Below are positions 1-13,171 of a DNA stretch of 64,000 nucleotides, in pieces; position 1 is the stretch's first letter; every line of letters begins with the position of its first letter. A program made the position numbers and the translations under genes. This stretch comes from Metellina segmentata (Eukaryota; Arthropoda; Arachnida; Araneae; Tetragnathidae), in contig OX375875.1 of NCBI GenBank assembly GCA_947359465.1, positions 54,989,583-55,053,582 on the forward strand, written 5' to 3'. The notes beneath the pieces were generated by a model. It was not told the DNA's origin. It saw only the letters and a list, made by a program, of their open reading frames with translations, and did not search any database.

Positions 1-1120
1 TATATCTATATAAATTAGAACAAAGTGTGTTTGTTTGTACATGGACATTTTCTACCCATTGCAAGTTTTCTATCCGTTTCAGGCCCTTCTGATGCAAAAT
101 CCGTCTCTTACGTGTTTGGTGTCTGTCAGTGTGTCCGTGCTCTTACAACGTCCAAACGGTTGAATATATTTTCATGAAAATTTGCGTACTGTGAGTAGTA
201 CTTGCATTTATATAGTGACTAAACTTGGTTGCGTTAGTCTGTATGTCCGTCTTTTCGTTTCATGTCTTGTATTTCTGTCTGTGTGTTTGTGTAGGCATCA
301 TGTAAATTGTATTTCATATAATTCGCTACAATGTTCTTTATTTTAAACATCATATTTCTATTAGTGCGTTCAATATTATTTTTCTTTGTTTACGTATTTA
401 GATAAGTGGCACGCTAAAATATATTTGTAAGCATATTAAATCAACCATGGTTTAATAGTTCTGGAAAATTGGGAATGCATGTTGAGAATTACGATTCATT
501 TGATTGTTTACAGAGTACTTTTGAAAAACAATTATTTTTTCACAAACTTTTTTTTATGTAATTTTAATTTTGATTACTTATTGTGAGACTTAATTTTGCT
601 CTTTTCGAAATGTAGACGATTTCCAAATATTTGGGACATACGATATTTTCCAAAGAAATGGAACGAAATGGACACTCGTGTTGGTTGATCGTACAGAAAT
701 ATTTTCTGTTTCATCCGTTATGAATTAAATTCGCATTTCTAAATTTTCTGCACTTTATAGTTATAAGTTATGACAACTGAGCGAGATGAAGAAATAAATA
801 AGAATCATCAATCAATATCTTTAGAACAACCTTTTCATGACAACTTTTATTTTATTTCCCTATTTTCTTTTGTTTTCTGTTTTAAATATTTATTGTTTTA
901 ATAAATTGCATTTCCTTTTCCTCTCACACAAAACCACCAAATGACAGGCAAGTCAGAATACAGCAAATTTTAAGTGTAATTTTGCAGTTATTGAATGAAT
1001 AATAACATGAAAAAAATTCAGAACTAGAACTTTTGAAATAGTACTAAAATTTCTTTGTCATAAGACAGGAAGGAGATCACGTTGGGTTATTTTACGAGTT
1101 AAAGCTATATTTAAGCAACT
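1..1120. other. AT-rich intergenic DNA
   Basis: A left-edge stretch (1-300) with GTCTGT/GTGTCCGT-rich simple sequence, otherwise featureless. No gene seen. Confidence 0.5.
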
Positions 1121-1127
1121 CATTCAT

Positions 1128-1355
1128 GAGCCGTTATTTTTGAAAGTGGTTAAAGTTCATTTTTTCATACATATGGATATTTAAGGGTTTGCGTATAAAT
1201 TAATTTTAAAATATTGGCAAACGTTACTCAATTTGGATGTTGTTTTTAACACTATAGACCTATTATATTTTGTAATAATTATTAAAATTGTTAAAGAACA
1301 TAAACTCGTTTTTTTTTTCAAAGTGGACTTGCATTACTTTCAAAAATAACGGCTC
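1128..1355. mobile_element. candidate MITE, 20-bp perfect inverted repeats
   Basis: GAGCCGTTATTTTTGAAAGT at 1128-1147 and its exact reverse complement at 1336-1355 enclose about 190 bp of AT-rich non-coding DNA. Only the ends pair. No target duplication was recognised. Confidence 0.6.
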
Positions 1356-1925
1356 GTATGTTAAAATTTTATTGAAAACAATGATTTTCTTTAAAAAAAT
1401 CTATCGAAACAAATCGATTTACAGTTCTTCCAAACTGTAAGAGGTTACCTTTGTAGTGTTCTGCACTGAATACATTCAATTTTAAAACAAGTTCTTCAAA
1501 AACTTATAGATGAATATCCTATCTCATATGAATTTATCCTCCTTCTCTAAAAAGTGGTGAAATTTGACAATGTCACATGTAAAAGGGCCACAAGTAAACA
1601 AATTATTGTTTTATTGACTATGAGTACGAGAGCACTTGCCGTCGATTCATAATTTTTAGGAATTGAATTGAGGAATTTTACGTGAAAAGAAAGGAATTCC
1701 AAATTCCTCCTCTTTCTCCTTTTGTAGTAACCTCAGCCTTACTTTTCTCCATTATGTACAATGTTTTATATGGATGGATATGCATGTGTGACATTTCTGT
1801 CCAAAGTATAAAGATGTCGAGAAAATGTGTTTAAATATTGTTTAATTGCACGAAAGACATAAGTGATTGTATATTCAGATCATTTCTTCAAACTAAAGTT
1901 AACCAATTCAAACCGTAATTAAGAA

Positions 1926-2845
1926 GTTAGGTACCTTTTAAATTTTCAAAAGAAAAATTTAAAAATATTATGATCTAATTTTAAAGCTCTGTTTCTTAGC
2001 AACGTTTTAAAACAAACCTGGTGTAAAATTTCACTCTAGAACGGAAGTTATGGTTAAAAGAGTGAAGCCCTTAATCAAACATTTACAACTACTTCGTCGA
2101 TATCAACGATCACAAAAATGTATATATTTTGACTACGCTCTATATTGCTAAAGCCATCTCCATGTATATTGCTTTATTAATTATACTTTTTATCTAGAAA
2201 CAAGGTACTTTGACGTCTACTTTTAGTTTCATTTGTTTCCTTCCTTTACTGCGAAAGAATTTCACAAGCGAATTGTTTTTAAACGACGATATCTCAAAAC
2301 TGTGATTTTACCCCTTGCGCGCAAGATTTCTCTGGAATGGTTGGTTAGAATTACATGAAATTTTAAGTGATTATGTAAACCATATATATGTTTAAAATGA
2401 CCAACTTTTTTGTCTATCCTGTTGAAAGTTTTTGATAAAAGGTTAATTTTGTGTTGTAAAAGAAAAAAATATTCCGTTTTTTTTTATTATTATTAAAAAA
2501 TTTTGTAAGAAATTAAAAAAAAAATACAAGAGTTCGTCATTGTAATTATAGTATATATTTTTAAGTACATAAAAAAATTCAGCTCAGAATAAGAATTGTT
2601 TTGCCCAGAATACTGCGCGCAATGCACCATATAATATTCTAACATCAAAAACAATGCATTTCATTTTGGTCCAATTTACAATACATTTAAGGGGTAGAAA
2701 TTTGTTTTTAATTGTTTACAAAAGATAAAGGTAGTTTAAATCTATATACAAAATTTCATTTATGTAAATACTTTATTCATGGAGATATTAAGATTCGAAA
2801 TGTAGTGATTGTTTTGTATAATTTGACATTTAAAAGGTACCTAAC
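1926..2845. mobile_element. candidate non-autonomous DNA transposon, 920 bp
   Basis: An 18-bp perfect inverted repeat, GTTAGGTACCTTTTAAAT (1926-1943) with its reverse complement at 2828-2845, bounds AT-rich DNA without coding potential. The spacing is plausible for a MITE or deleted transposon, but a chance pair of old repeats is not excluded. No clear target duplication. Confidence 0.45.
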
Positions 2846-3613
2846 CCATTAAGTAATTTTGATAGTTGAAAATAAACGCCATTAAATCTCTAATATGATG
2901 ATGAATCCAATTAATAAATAATTGGAAGTATTTTCTAGGAACAGTAAATTTTTTTTCTGTAGTTTACCTCTATTTCCATTGAAAATATCTAGAGTTCAGT
3001 TAAATTGAGTTGAATTAATAGTATTTTGATTGATATATTTTTTCACCTGAAGACATTTAATGACAAACCATCATACAAAAAAATCTGTATTCAGAAAAAA
3101 AATTTTAAATATATTTATCGAACAATTAGTGTTTGGTACACAATACGATGCATTGATCGATGCTTTACTTTGTGTTTAGAGCAAAATACATTTTAAAGCT
3201 CGTTCATCTTGCTTTAAAAACTGTTTTTAAAAATTATGTATTATTTAAGTCTACGATTAACGTATTTTAGAAATCAAGCAAAAATGTTTTGAGCTCACTG
3301 GCATTAAATTGTAACATATTATTCTCTCAGAATACTTATAACATAACATTTTACGCAAGTATTTATATCATAATAGGACGAATCTGCAAAGTCATAATTT
3401 TGAGAAATGTTTATAATTTTATTTTTGTATTCGCCTCTATGATTAGGAAAATTAGTCCCGTGTAGGTGAAAAATTATGATAGAGTGACAAGCAAAGCCTT
3501 ATTCATTGTTCTGCTGAAGAAATAAAATGTGGCAAAACTTTAGGTGTTAATCTTCGAGTTTTGTTAGCATTCACGCCTTTTGAATATAATGGAATATAAT
3601 AGCCTACAAAGTT

Positions 3614-3750
3614 CATTTGGATATTATTCTTCAAATGTCCTATCAATTGAACATTCTTCATTGTGGCACCACGAGGACGCACCATTTGGATATTATTCTT
3701 CAAATGTCCTATCAATTGAACATTCTTCATTGTGGCACCACGAGGACGAA
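3614..3750. repeat. 69-bp perfect tandem duplication
   Basis: CATTTGGATATTATTCTTCA... from 3614 repeats exactly at 3683 with a 69-bp period. The length is a multiple of three, so a short minus-strand frame (3503-3730) stays open across it, but nothing else supports coding. Confidence 0.92.
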
Positions 3751-3857
3751 TTTATGAACAACTTTGTGTTATTTTAGTATAGAAGGGGGAGGGGGATAAG
3801 TTCACTTTACATTTCGTATACATTCCACACATTGTAAGCATAACACATTTATAGAGG

Positions 3858-3965
3858 CCTGGCATTCATTCCCGGTTTACAAATGTCATTGACTCACTCC
3901 AGAATCGAATAAGAAACTTTATGATCTAGAAGCCAGCACACTGACCACTACACTGATTGTTCAGT
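3858..3965 (-). repeat. tRNA-like SINE fragment
   Basis: The minus strand reads TAGTGGTCAGTGTGCTGG (A-box-like), then TTCGATTCTGG (B-box-like), then about 50 bp of unrelated body. Short, degraded copy. Confidence 0.5.
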
Positions 3966-4088
3966 AAACAAATTCATTTAGGTGAAATATTAAATCGCAT
4001 GTTCTTGCCTTTGGTGAAGTACTGTCGGATTACAAGGGAAACACCCTGTCCCAAAACATAATTCTGAGGAAATGAAGGGGGAATAATT

Positions 4089-4332
4089 GAGGCGTTGTAG
4101 ATACGAGAAGGCGAACTCGTACAAATTCTGGTTTCCAGAAAAACGCATTTAAACACAGAGATCTACCGCTCTTAGTGCATTGAAGAGCTACTGTCAGCCC
4201 TACTTTTATAGGGTTAGAAATGAAGAACTAAAAAAATTAATATTATTTTTACTAATGTCTGAAAACCAAAATATGGGGTCGGAGGTATATTTTGCCCAAT
4301 GTTGAGTTCGCCCTTCGTATCGGCAACGCCTA
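4089..4332. mobile_element. MITE, copy A (TIR AGGCGTTG...)
   Basis: About 30-bp terminal inverted repeats: AGGCGTTGTAGATACGAGAAGGCGAACTC at the left, and AGGCGTTGCCGATACGAAGGGCGAACTC on the opposite strand at the right. A possible AATT target duplication lies at 4085-4088 and 4333-4336. The interior matches the repeat at 7888-8121 in inverse orientation, and no coding is visible. Confidence 0.82.
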
Positions 4333-5209
4333 AATTCTAGTCTAATAAACTCACTAAAAAATTCCTTAAGAAGAAATCTAGTTTTCATGGAAGAAAAATA
4401 ACTAGCGGGACATAACTTGTCTTAATATCACCACTTTCTGCCTAGGAAAGCTTAAAAAATCATATATCGAAATTTTTGATCTAGAGTGTTTTACTATTAG
4501 GCCCATAATGTTTCCCTTTTGAATGTTTTATATTATATTGTATGTGTTTTATATCATATGGTAACATTGATGACAATGAAATTACTTTAGCATTGATTTA
4601 AGCTATGTCACCTTGGTAATTTTAGTGTTCGAACTGCTTCAGAGTTGTATAAACATTGTAGACAGATGTACCTAATCGGATGTTTGAATGTCTCAACTCA
4701 ACTGTCACCCGACATGAATGTCTATTGCACACCTTACACATATTGGTGTCTTGCTCGACCCTCAAATAACCCTCTTTAAAAGTTTATGATTTTACCAACG
4801 GGGCTCACATTCAAGTGGGCAAAGCTCTGAAAACGAACGATATTTGGAAGCAAGACTTTGAATGGGGAATTGATTTTTGTCGTACTTTTTTCTCTCTTCT
4901 AGCCAGGTTCTATGCCAAGTTCTTTTTAGTATCTATATATTGCTATTGTTTATAAACATGGAAAGATCAAATTCCTTGCCATTTGGGAATACCCAAAAAA
5001 AAAACTTTACTTAATCTTATTAAAAAATAACTTTTCTTGAGTGTTTAATGTCGTTTAAAACACTGCGTGAATCATAGTTTGAATAATTAAAAACCTTGAA
5101 AAATGGCCAGATTTGCGAATTGGGAAGTGTTGCTTTTATCCTGCACCACACGTAATGACTAAATAAACAAATTCATGGATTTTCAACCTTTAGAAAGATT
5201 CTATTAATC

Positions 5210-5400
5210 TTTATATTTCCTTAGAATAAAATCCTTTTGAACGATTCTATTGGTCATTTCCTTGGACTATAATTCTTTTAAAAGTATGCAATAAAATTCC
5301 CATGTAATAGAATTCTGTAGAAAGATTCTGTTGGTCAAGGAAGTCAAAATTGTTTAGATGTCATGCAAGAAAGAATGCAGGATGGAAGGTAAAATTATGC
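5210..5400 (+). repeat. dispersed repeat related to the minisatellite flanks
   Basis: Contains AATCCTTTTGAACGATTCTATTGGTC, CTTGGACTATAATTC, TAATAGAATTCTGTAGAAAG and TTGTTTAGATGTCATGCA. This is the same order as around 57480-57540 and 58200-58330 but without the amplified 49-bp unit. Confidence 0.6.
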
Positions 5401-5859
5401 GTATGTACCTCTTATAAGGTTAATAAAGCCATCTAAGCACAAAAAAAGATTAAAAAAATCATCCAGTACGCTGCCTGCCACGAAATAGAGTTTTTGAAGA
5501 AAAATTTCTTTTGCATCAAATATTATTTGTCAGCAAACGTCTGGAAGTATAGGAAAACATACTAATCCTCCTGCGATCTGTGCACACAAATGAATTTAAC
5601 CCTCTTTTATGTACTTCACGTGCGTCTGCGCACGAGTATTTATTATTGTTTATATGAATGTCAAGTTCCGCACCATTGGAAGGAAAACAAAAACTTATTA
5701 ATCCTATTAAAAACACGAGCGTTTAATATAATTAAAAACCATTCTAAAACCATATTATGAGGATTTTAAAAAACATAGGTCACGCAGTCCACCTAAGCAA
5801 ATCACGATTAAAAATCATCCATGACGCTGGATGCAACAGAATATTTTTCCAAACAAAAT

Positions 5860-6600
5860 CCCCCTTGCCTGGAATTTTATTTTCCAACAAACATCCGGAA
5901 GCAACAGAACATCTCCCAAGCGCGGATTCCTCCTGTGGTCCGTGTACACAAAGCGAAGGAACTTAACCCCTCTCGAAAGATATTGAACAATATCTTTTCC
6001 CCCGTTCCCCCTTTCACATTAACGTCGCGCAAATAACAGTTAACTGCTTTCCTAACGCCTCATTAACAGGCGATTCGTCCCCTCGGGGTGGAAGAATTAA
6101 AAAGACTCACTCCTCGACTATTTCTACGGAACAATGTATTATTAGTGCTTTTAGGGAATTTGATAAAGAGTTTGCCTGTGGATGGCGTGTTAATTGACTT
6201 CTGCCTCTGGCCCGCGACGGTTGGATCACTTGGATGAATGGTTGCGTTTCACTGGGACAATGGGGGCGAGGGTGGAAGAAATGATTTTTATGATTAATTT
6301 AATGTCTGCCTGCCCCACCTCCGGGGAGATTGGCTGGCTGTAAGATTTCGATTTCTGCCTCTGCCTTTTTGGTTGGAATAGATATGGATGATCTAGTACG
6401 TGTCGCACGGTTTGGGATGAATGGCTTTTTTTTCCCCGTGCTGGACTTTAAAGGGAAGAGTGTGACTTACGGGGTAAATGAGTGATTAGGAAGTTGCGCT
6501 AATGAAATTCAAGCGGTGCTTTTATTTGAAATCGATGCTTGAGTGAAGTCTCGGCGTTGGTTGGTGGGAGGCGGTTTGAAATACTTTATTGATGGTTTGG
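5860..6600. other. GC-rich patch without recognised gene
   Basis: Contains CCCTCGGGG, GCCCGCGACGG, GGGGGCGAGGGTGG and CACCTCCGGGG islands in an AT-rich region. Short frames on both strands give no family match. It could be regulatory, a UTR exon or an old repeat. Confidence 0.25.
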
Positions 6601-6721
6601 AATTAATCATTGTGATAGGTCGGGATTCCGGATTTTTTTTAGTATGAAAAAAAAAAAAAACGATCATACCAATGAATAAAATGAAATAAAAATGTTGAGG
6701 TAGATATAGTTCACTAATTTG

Positions 6722-6790
6722 GAGCACAACAACGGGCTACTGTTAACAACCAGGGATTTATCCCGAACGGAATTTCACGACTTTTAGTTT
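6722..6790 (-). repeat. SINE tail fragment (AACGGGCTACTG)
   Basis: CAACAACGGGCTACTG...CAGGGATTTATCCCGA matches, in reverse, the 3' end of the SINE at 54033 (CTAGTAGCCCGTTGTG) and the fragment at 38865-38930. Confidence 0.5.
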
Positions 6791-7311
6791 TGAATTACGG
6801 TTAGATGACAAGAACAACACCTGTGAGTTAGAACCAAATTCTCCAAATTTCTACACCATGCTAACGTGAAGACATTTGAGGCTCCGAAAGATTTAACGTA
6901 TACCAGTCCCAGTAAAACGACGAAAGGTCTTTGGCTGGATTGAATCTTGAGTGAGAAATTTGGGACTACTCACAAACCTCCGGTTGCCTAAACCATTAGC
7001 TTCCTACTGAGCAAAATGTTGACAGAAACTATTTAACATAGTTGTCGAGATGAATGTACCAAAATTCTTGTAAATCACAAGCGTACCTGTTAATATCTAT
7101 CAGGAAACTGCTTCGTTGTCTCCTTTCACTGTGCTTGTCACATGAATTCATTAAAACATATTTTACCATAGAAATACGGATTATCAATTTAAGAAAGGAA
7201 ATCTTGATTCACTATTACTTTTATTTGATGTTTTGAAATTTGGGTCAAGTATTTGGAATACTTGAATATGTCTCACTGGTGATGAAGAAAAATAGTACTA
7301 TATATACTACA

Positions 7312-7881
7312 CACTACCCTAAAACCATGTACCGTACAGCACGATCTGATGGTATAAAGGAAATAATACATGCTTTAATAGAAGGGATGGTCCCCCACGT
7401 GCTGCAGTTACACTAGCAACCCTCCTGGGCATACTTTCAACAAGGTTTTGATACTCAGCTATGAGTATTTGTGTCCATTCTTGTTGCAAGAATATCGCCA
7501 GCTCAGCTGAAAATTTTGGACGTGGTTCCCTGGTCCGTAAGCGTCGCTCTAACTCATTCCACAAATGTTATATGGGTTTAGGTCGGGACTCTGAGCAGGT
7601 ATGGGAAAACGTTTTACATCCATATATTGATACCACTGCTTGACAGAGGCTGCAACATGGCATGGAGCGCTGTGGTTCTGGAAGTAACATTCGTCTATTC
7701 CATAAAACTGCCAGTGCATAGGAAGAACCTGATTGTCCAAAATTTTCATGTAGGCGTCGGCGTTCAATTGACCAGGACCAACATGCAAAGGTCCCAGACC
7801 ATACCTCGAAAAGCAACCCCAAACAAATAGTCGGATTTTATGCAAATCCGCAGGCGTCCGATCCATTATTGTAGGTTAGTG
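7312..7881 (-). mobile_element. Tc1-like deletion derivative, about 570 bp
   Basis: The minus strand encodes the catalytic half of a Tc1-like transposase: VWGCFSRYGLGPLHVGPG, then CYFQNHSAPCH (catalytic Asp replaced by Asn), then SPDLNP. It continues after a frameshift in WNELERRLRTREPRP and LVESMPRR. The ends look like degraded inverted repeats (CACTACCCTAAAACCATG at 7312 against CACTAACCTACAATAATGG from 7881). TA is kept at the right end and changed at the left. The N-terminal DNA-binding half is missing. A MITE-like repeat begins only a few bases to the right. Confidence 0.8.
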
Positions 7882-7887
7882 TATATA

Positions 7888-8121
7888 AGGCGTTGCAATA
7901 GAAAGGGCAAACTCAACATTGGGCGAAAAAAAAAAATTCTCATATTTTGGTTTGTCATACATTAGTGAATAAAGGTATTAATATTTTTTTTGAGTTCGCT
8001 CTTTATAACCATATCGAAGTAGGGCTTACAGTGGCTCTCCTATGTTCTAAGAGTGGTAAAGCTCCACGTTTAAATACTTTTTTCTAAAACCCAGCAATCG
8101 TCCTTCGTATACGCAACGCTT
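7888..8121. mobile_element. MITE, copy B, abutting the Tc1 derivative
   Basis: The same family as 4089-4332, in opposite orientation: it shares AAACTCAACATTGGGCG, CATATTTTGGTTT, CATTAGT.AA and AGTAGGGCT.ACAGT.GCTCT in order. The ends AGGCGTTGC and GCAACGCTT form inverted repeats. It starts about 6 bp from the right end of the 7312-7881 Tc1 derivative; TATA flanks both sides, so no precise target duplication is assigned. Confidence 0.8.
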
Positions 8122-8129
8122 CATATAAT

Positions 8130-10190
8130 GTCAGGTTCTTATTCTGCATGAAGATTGTTTCATGATATAACGATAGGTCATGTTTTAATTCTTTAAATTT
8201 CATTTAACATGTATAGGACATTCATAAATACCTATCTCGAAAATTTAATGTAAGGATTTGAAGTTTCGAATTTCTTATGTATTGGAAAAAGCATGTCCGT
8301 AGGGCCTCTTTGAAACAAGTAATTAAACTAATCAGCATAAAAATATTATTTGAGTTTGTTTCAATGTGTTTATTTCTTTACCTTTTAATTGAAAAAAATT
8401 AAGTGTTTAAGAACTGAAGAGCAAGGACAATATTTTAGCAAATATTGCTCCAAATTAATCTAAAGCTTTTCCTGAATTTCTGCAGTAGAAGAAAATAAAG
8501 TAATTAGTCGCATAGAAATAATAATTGTATACTTTCCTACTTTAATTACAATAGTATATTCATTTATAGTGAATATAATTTTTACATTGCATGTGAACAA
8601 AGTTGTATTGAAATATCAATCTAATTTTCATTTGCAATAATTCCTGCCTCAGGAAAATATAGACGGAAAAATTTTACATAAATAAGCTAAAATATGAAAC
8701 AGAATCATTGGAAAAATTGTTTTACAGTTAATTTGTTTCCAATTTAACTGATGTACCTGTGAATATAATCATGATATCATCTTTCCACCTGCATCGATCT
8801 GTGAAACGAGATGATTATGTTACGCGTAACACTACATAAACATACATATTTAATGTTTTTGTATGCATATGTATGTCTATAAATTCTAGTCACTTCGAGA
8901 GGATATATTATTTGATATTATTATCTTAATAATAATAAATGTAATGATAATAATATATTTTAATCTAATTAATATTTATGCTACAGAGGTGATGGCCTTC
9001 GTTCTATCGTATTAGAAATTACACTAATATTTTGTTCTTATTTTTCCAATGAGATCATGTTTGCGTTGGAAATAGATTGTTTCACCAGACCTGCTGGAAA
9101 AATTATAATTTCGAATTTTAAACTGATAGTAATTACTTGTTTTGTGTCCAACATCGCTAAACATTTTTGTTCATAGCTTGGCGGCAAATATATATTTTGG
9201 CCAATCTTTGAATGTCGTTGGTTTACCATATGTGGCTGCAGAATTCTATTTAATGGAATGGAACCAAAATATTCAGAATAAAAAACATTTAAAGTAATAT
9301 TAACAGCTCATGAAATTTGTACTAAATAGAGCAATTTAATTATGCAGATTAGAAGATAAGTTTGTAAGGATTTTTGGACTCTACCCCTTCCAAGTGTTTC
9401 GACGAGATATCTCGTTTAAAATCTGGTTAATTATTCAAAGGACTAGATAACTTCTCGATACATTCCTCAATGGAGAATGAAGGTCCAATTAGGTCTTTTC
9501 CTTATTATTAAATTGTCCCTTACCAAGATCTGGTAACAATTTGGAACATGTTTTTGCTCCAGAGGCTAGCTTCTGCAGGGAAGTTTTTGACCTTTATAAT
9601 AAACCACATAAACGGTTCGTTTCTGCCACTTTCACATGAAACATCCTGTGCTTCAGCTTTTGATATCCAAAATTACGTTAAATGGAATATTTGTGTTGCC
9701 TGAAGTCATTTCAATATATATCATAATATCGAAATATATATACAAGTTACTGTGATTTAGATAGATGAAAACCTTAGTCAAATAGGTAGCAAGAAATATT
9801 GAAAAACCTAAAAAATAAACTAATAAAGATTAAATAAGACTAATAAAAATTAAACTAATAAAGATTAAAAGAAGTCATCAGGACAGAATTATATCTAGAA
9901 GGCTTTCTTGTGACTCGCTTATGTTCTGATGATGACTGTTAGTTTGATCTACCGAAATTATCACTGATGATTTTTATTTTAAACTTTTAATCTGTATTAA
10001 TCGTTTTGAATACTATTCATAATTTTTAATGTAGTCATCTATTGAGTTTAAACCATGGAACATTTGACGTTTTTGCCTCGCGCATTTTGAAAACATGATT
10101 AGAAACTAGAGTAGAATCAATCATGGACATTAAACATTACCCTCAAACCCATTTTAATCCACGGTTCAGGTTCAATCAGACATCAAGATA
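8130..10190. other. AT-rich intergenic DNA
   Basis: No gene seen. It contains the palindrome ACGAGATATCTCGT at 9402-9415 and a short run of AATAAAGATTAAA-type repeats at 9820-9870. Confidence 0.6.
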
Positions 10191-10199
10191 CTTCTCCGT

Positions 10200-10780
10200 C
10201 TACTCCTGCAGTTCAATCCCCTCACTAGCAAGCCACGTTTAGAGGTTATAGTATATCCAAGGTAGTCTCTCCTTTTCTTTTATCATTCTGGAGAGAAAGA
10301 GAAGGAACACTCACTAGAAAAACAGTAATCCAAAGCCCCAGAGACAACAGCACTGGGGCAGAAGGGTTTGCCGTCACTTCCTTTGCATTCTCATATGCAA
10401 AGGAGAGGAAAGCAGATGCAAAAACGAAGAGAGGAGAACCGGCTAAATAAAGAAACAAAACTACTTACCCATGTCCGAGACGTCCATAGCATCTGCTAAA
10501 GCATGTTCTCTGCATTACAGTTTTTTCCCTCCCCCTTCGACCCCCAGACGTCGCAGTATCGGGGAGGAAGGAGGTATCGAGCAGACGAAGCAGATGGCGT
10601 CGAACGACATGAAGGTATTGGCTAGAATATTTTGACTCGATGGAACATTTTCTTCCCCGAAAAGGAAACGAGGTGGTCGGATAAAGGGCAGAGTTTTGGG
10701 ACGCTGTTTGGAATTTTTAATTCCATCTTCAATCCTACGTCTAGAGTTATATGGTTTGACACCAGACCTTATCAAAGAAG
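10200..10780. other. GC-richer patch, nothing recognised
   Basis: A moderately GC-rich stretch with two minus-strand frames of 70 and 86 codons (10246-10458 and 10515-10775). Neither shows a domain, and the codon pattern is not convincing. Confidence 0.25.
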
Positions 10781-11572
10781 CATGATTAAGTAAATAAAGG
10801 CTCCTTTCGTCTCAACGGCTTATTTCTGTGTATTTAGCAAAGGATGTTTAACTAAGCTAAGTACATAATTGCGTTGTACTTTATAACCTTTCGTACACAT
10901 TTCCTTAACTAAGTAGTCTTAACTTCGGTAACGATTCGCTAAAGGGGCCGTTTCCAAATCCAAGGGGTTACTTACCCCACTGAAAACTATAAAAAAGGAA
11001 AATGGGTAGGATAACGGAACCGGCTTTAAATTGCTCGCAGAATCGCGTCTCTTGTAATTTTTTATTCGTATTGAGATAACCGAAAAATTCTTATGTAACT
11101 TTTTGTATGTACTAAGTTCTTGGTATGTGCAAGTTGTATTTCATATAGTGACTTGAAGTGTTTCGTAATCTTTTTGTTTGCTCTTATTATTAAAGCAGGC
11201 TCAATTAACAAATTTGTATGTAATTTTAACTTAATGTATGCAATAAATTATTTAGCGATAAGTATGAGAAGTATGCGTGTGTTTGTGTGTATGATTTAGG
11301 TGTTGCAACTTTCTAGAACCCAATTTTATAACTTTAAATAATGATTCCGGACTGTCACCAATAGCCAGTTACAACACAAGTTTAACTACCTACCTTAAAA
11401 GGCTGAAGATTAATGAAAACACATATTATTACACCTACATTTTTTTTTCGGTTTCTTTTTATATATCAACCCTCAAATGGGTTCCAACGATATACTCGTC
11501 CATCAAAATCTGATCAATTTTACTAATGACGAGATATCTCGTCTTCAAGATATTTACAACTATTTATTTGCC

Positions 11573-11788
11573 GTCCAATCGGGCTAGTGGTTAAGGTGTT
11601 GGCCTCTCGATCGGAAGGTTCCTGGTTCGAATCCGGGTTAAGGGCATGGATGTAAATTGTACTGTTCTTTGTTAGGGGTAATGATGGTCGCCCATTGGGT
11701 GCTCCTTCACTAGTGGCCATCACTTCTGGCCTTGTAGTGGCAAAATGATTACAAATCAACAATGCCCGTCATTGGGTAAAAAAAAGAA
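11573..11788 (+). repeat. tRNA-derived SINE
   Basis: The head resembles a tRNA: A box TAGTGGTTAAGG near 11584 and a perfect B box GGTTCGAATCC near 11632. The acceptor halves do not pair, so it is not a tRNA gene. A 150-bp unrelated body follows and ends in an A-rich tail (GTAAAAAAAAG) near 11788. Confidence 0.82.
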
Positions 11789-12389
11789 CTATTTTATGAA
11801 AAGATCTAAATCTAGTTAGCATTTTTTAAATGACGAGGCATCTCGTCCATCAAGATCTGGTCAGTTTTGTTAATGATGAGATACCTCTTTGATACAACCA
11901 CCTAGAGGGTAGTTTTCGTCTATTCCTTATATATAATAAATACTGATATGAAAAAATTAATTCAAATGTTATCACGTAAAGCATTTAAAGACTGTTTTAA
12001 AACTCCTCTCTATTCCGGAAGCAAAGTAACTAGATTGAAAAACAAATACAAAAAGAAAAATTCCTGATGATGAATAACATTGTTTATACTTTCTTATGAA
12101 AATAATATCATTTTAGGTAAACTATTAAGAATTAAAAGGAAGTCCCACAAAATATAAAGTTAACTATTAATGTTTCAGAGAGCAATTTCAACTCGTGACC
12201 AATACACGTTTTCTCAGTAATATTTGAAATATGATGTGTTGATCTGAAAAGTTGTCCTATGGCATCGCATCTCAGAGATTAAATTGAAATTTTATTTTTC
12301 TTATCGTCATTTCACAGTTACGCATTCGTCTGTTTTGCTTTTATTTACAGCAGTTTAAAAACTTCAGTTTCTTTGTTGAATAATTCGAG

Positions 12390-12960
12390 CCATGCCTTTT
12401 CTCCAGCGATCAGAGCAGCCCTCCCCATTGTAACACCGAAACTGAAAGCACGGCATTAAGAAATCGTCCGCTCCTCCGAATTAATTTCGTGTCATAAAAG
12501 AGCCTTCCATTTCCACTTCCCCAGAAAATCGCCCCAAAACGAGAAACGTCACTGAAAAACGAAACGCTCGGATTAACCAACCTGACGCTCAAATTACTTC
12601 ACTTCGTTTTGCTGAAGGTAATTCCCCGACTCCTCAACATAATCTCCCCTACGACGCTTCGTCCTGACGTCGGAAATGGACAAACTTCGTCAAACAAAGC
12701 CCTTCATGCACTTTCTTTCCCTTTCTTTCCAAGTTTTCCCCTCTTGAAACGCGAGATGGCGCTGACAAGGGATTATTACCCGAAGACGGCTTATCCAGTA
12801 TTAGTGAAAAAATATTTTTATGGCTTTTTCTGCCAACGAAATTGTTTATGAGGTTTAGGTGGGACTGTGATTAGAGCCGTGCTTCAGGAAGACGGAAGGC
12901 GCTCTTAGGGGGTTATCGACTAGATTTATTTTAAATGGCACCTAAAATGGTTGTTATCAT
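12390..12960. other. GC-richer patch, nothing recognised
   Basis: CG-containing stretch (CCCCTACGACGCTTCGTCC, CGCGAGATGGCGCTGAC) with overlapping short frames on both strands. No family recognised. Confidence 0.25.
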
Positions 12961-13171
12961 CTGCTAATAAATACCATAACCGTAAATCGGCTAGTCTTCG
13001 TGTAGCGGTGTACTTCTGTAATCTATTTGAGGGTTTTGCCTCGGATTTATCGCCGTTTTAAATAACGCAGGGCAGTTTGTTCGCGGATTGACATGCTTTG
13101 CGAATCTGAAATGACCATGTAAAGGTTTTGAAACTTGAATTTCCTACAAAATATTCAGTCAATAATTACTA

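Noticed and set aside
11584..11640. Possible tRNA gene
   Set aside because: A and B boxes are good but no acceptor stem pairs, and an unrelated body with an A tail follows: a SINE.
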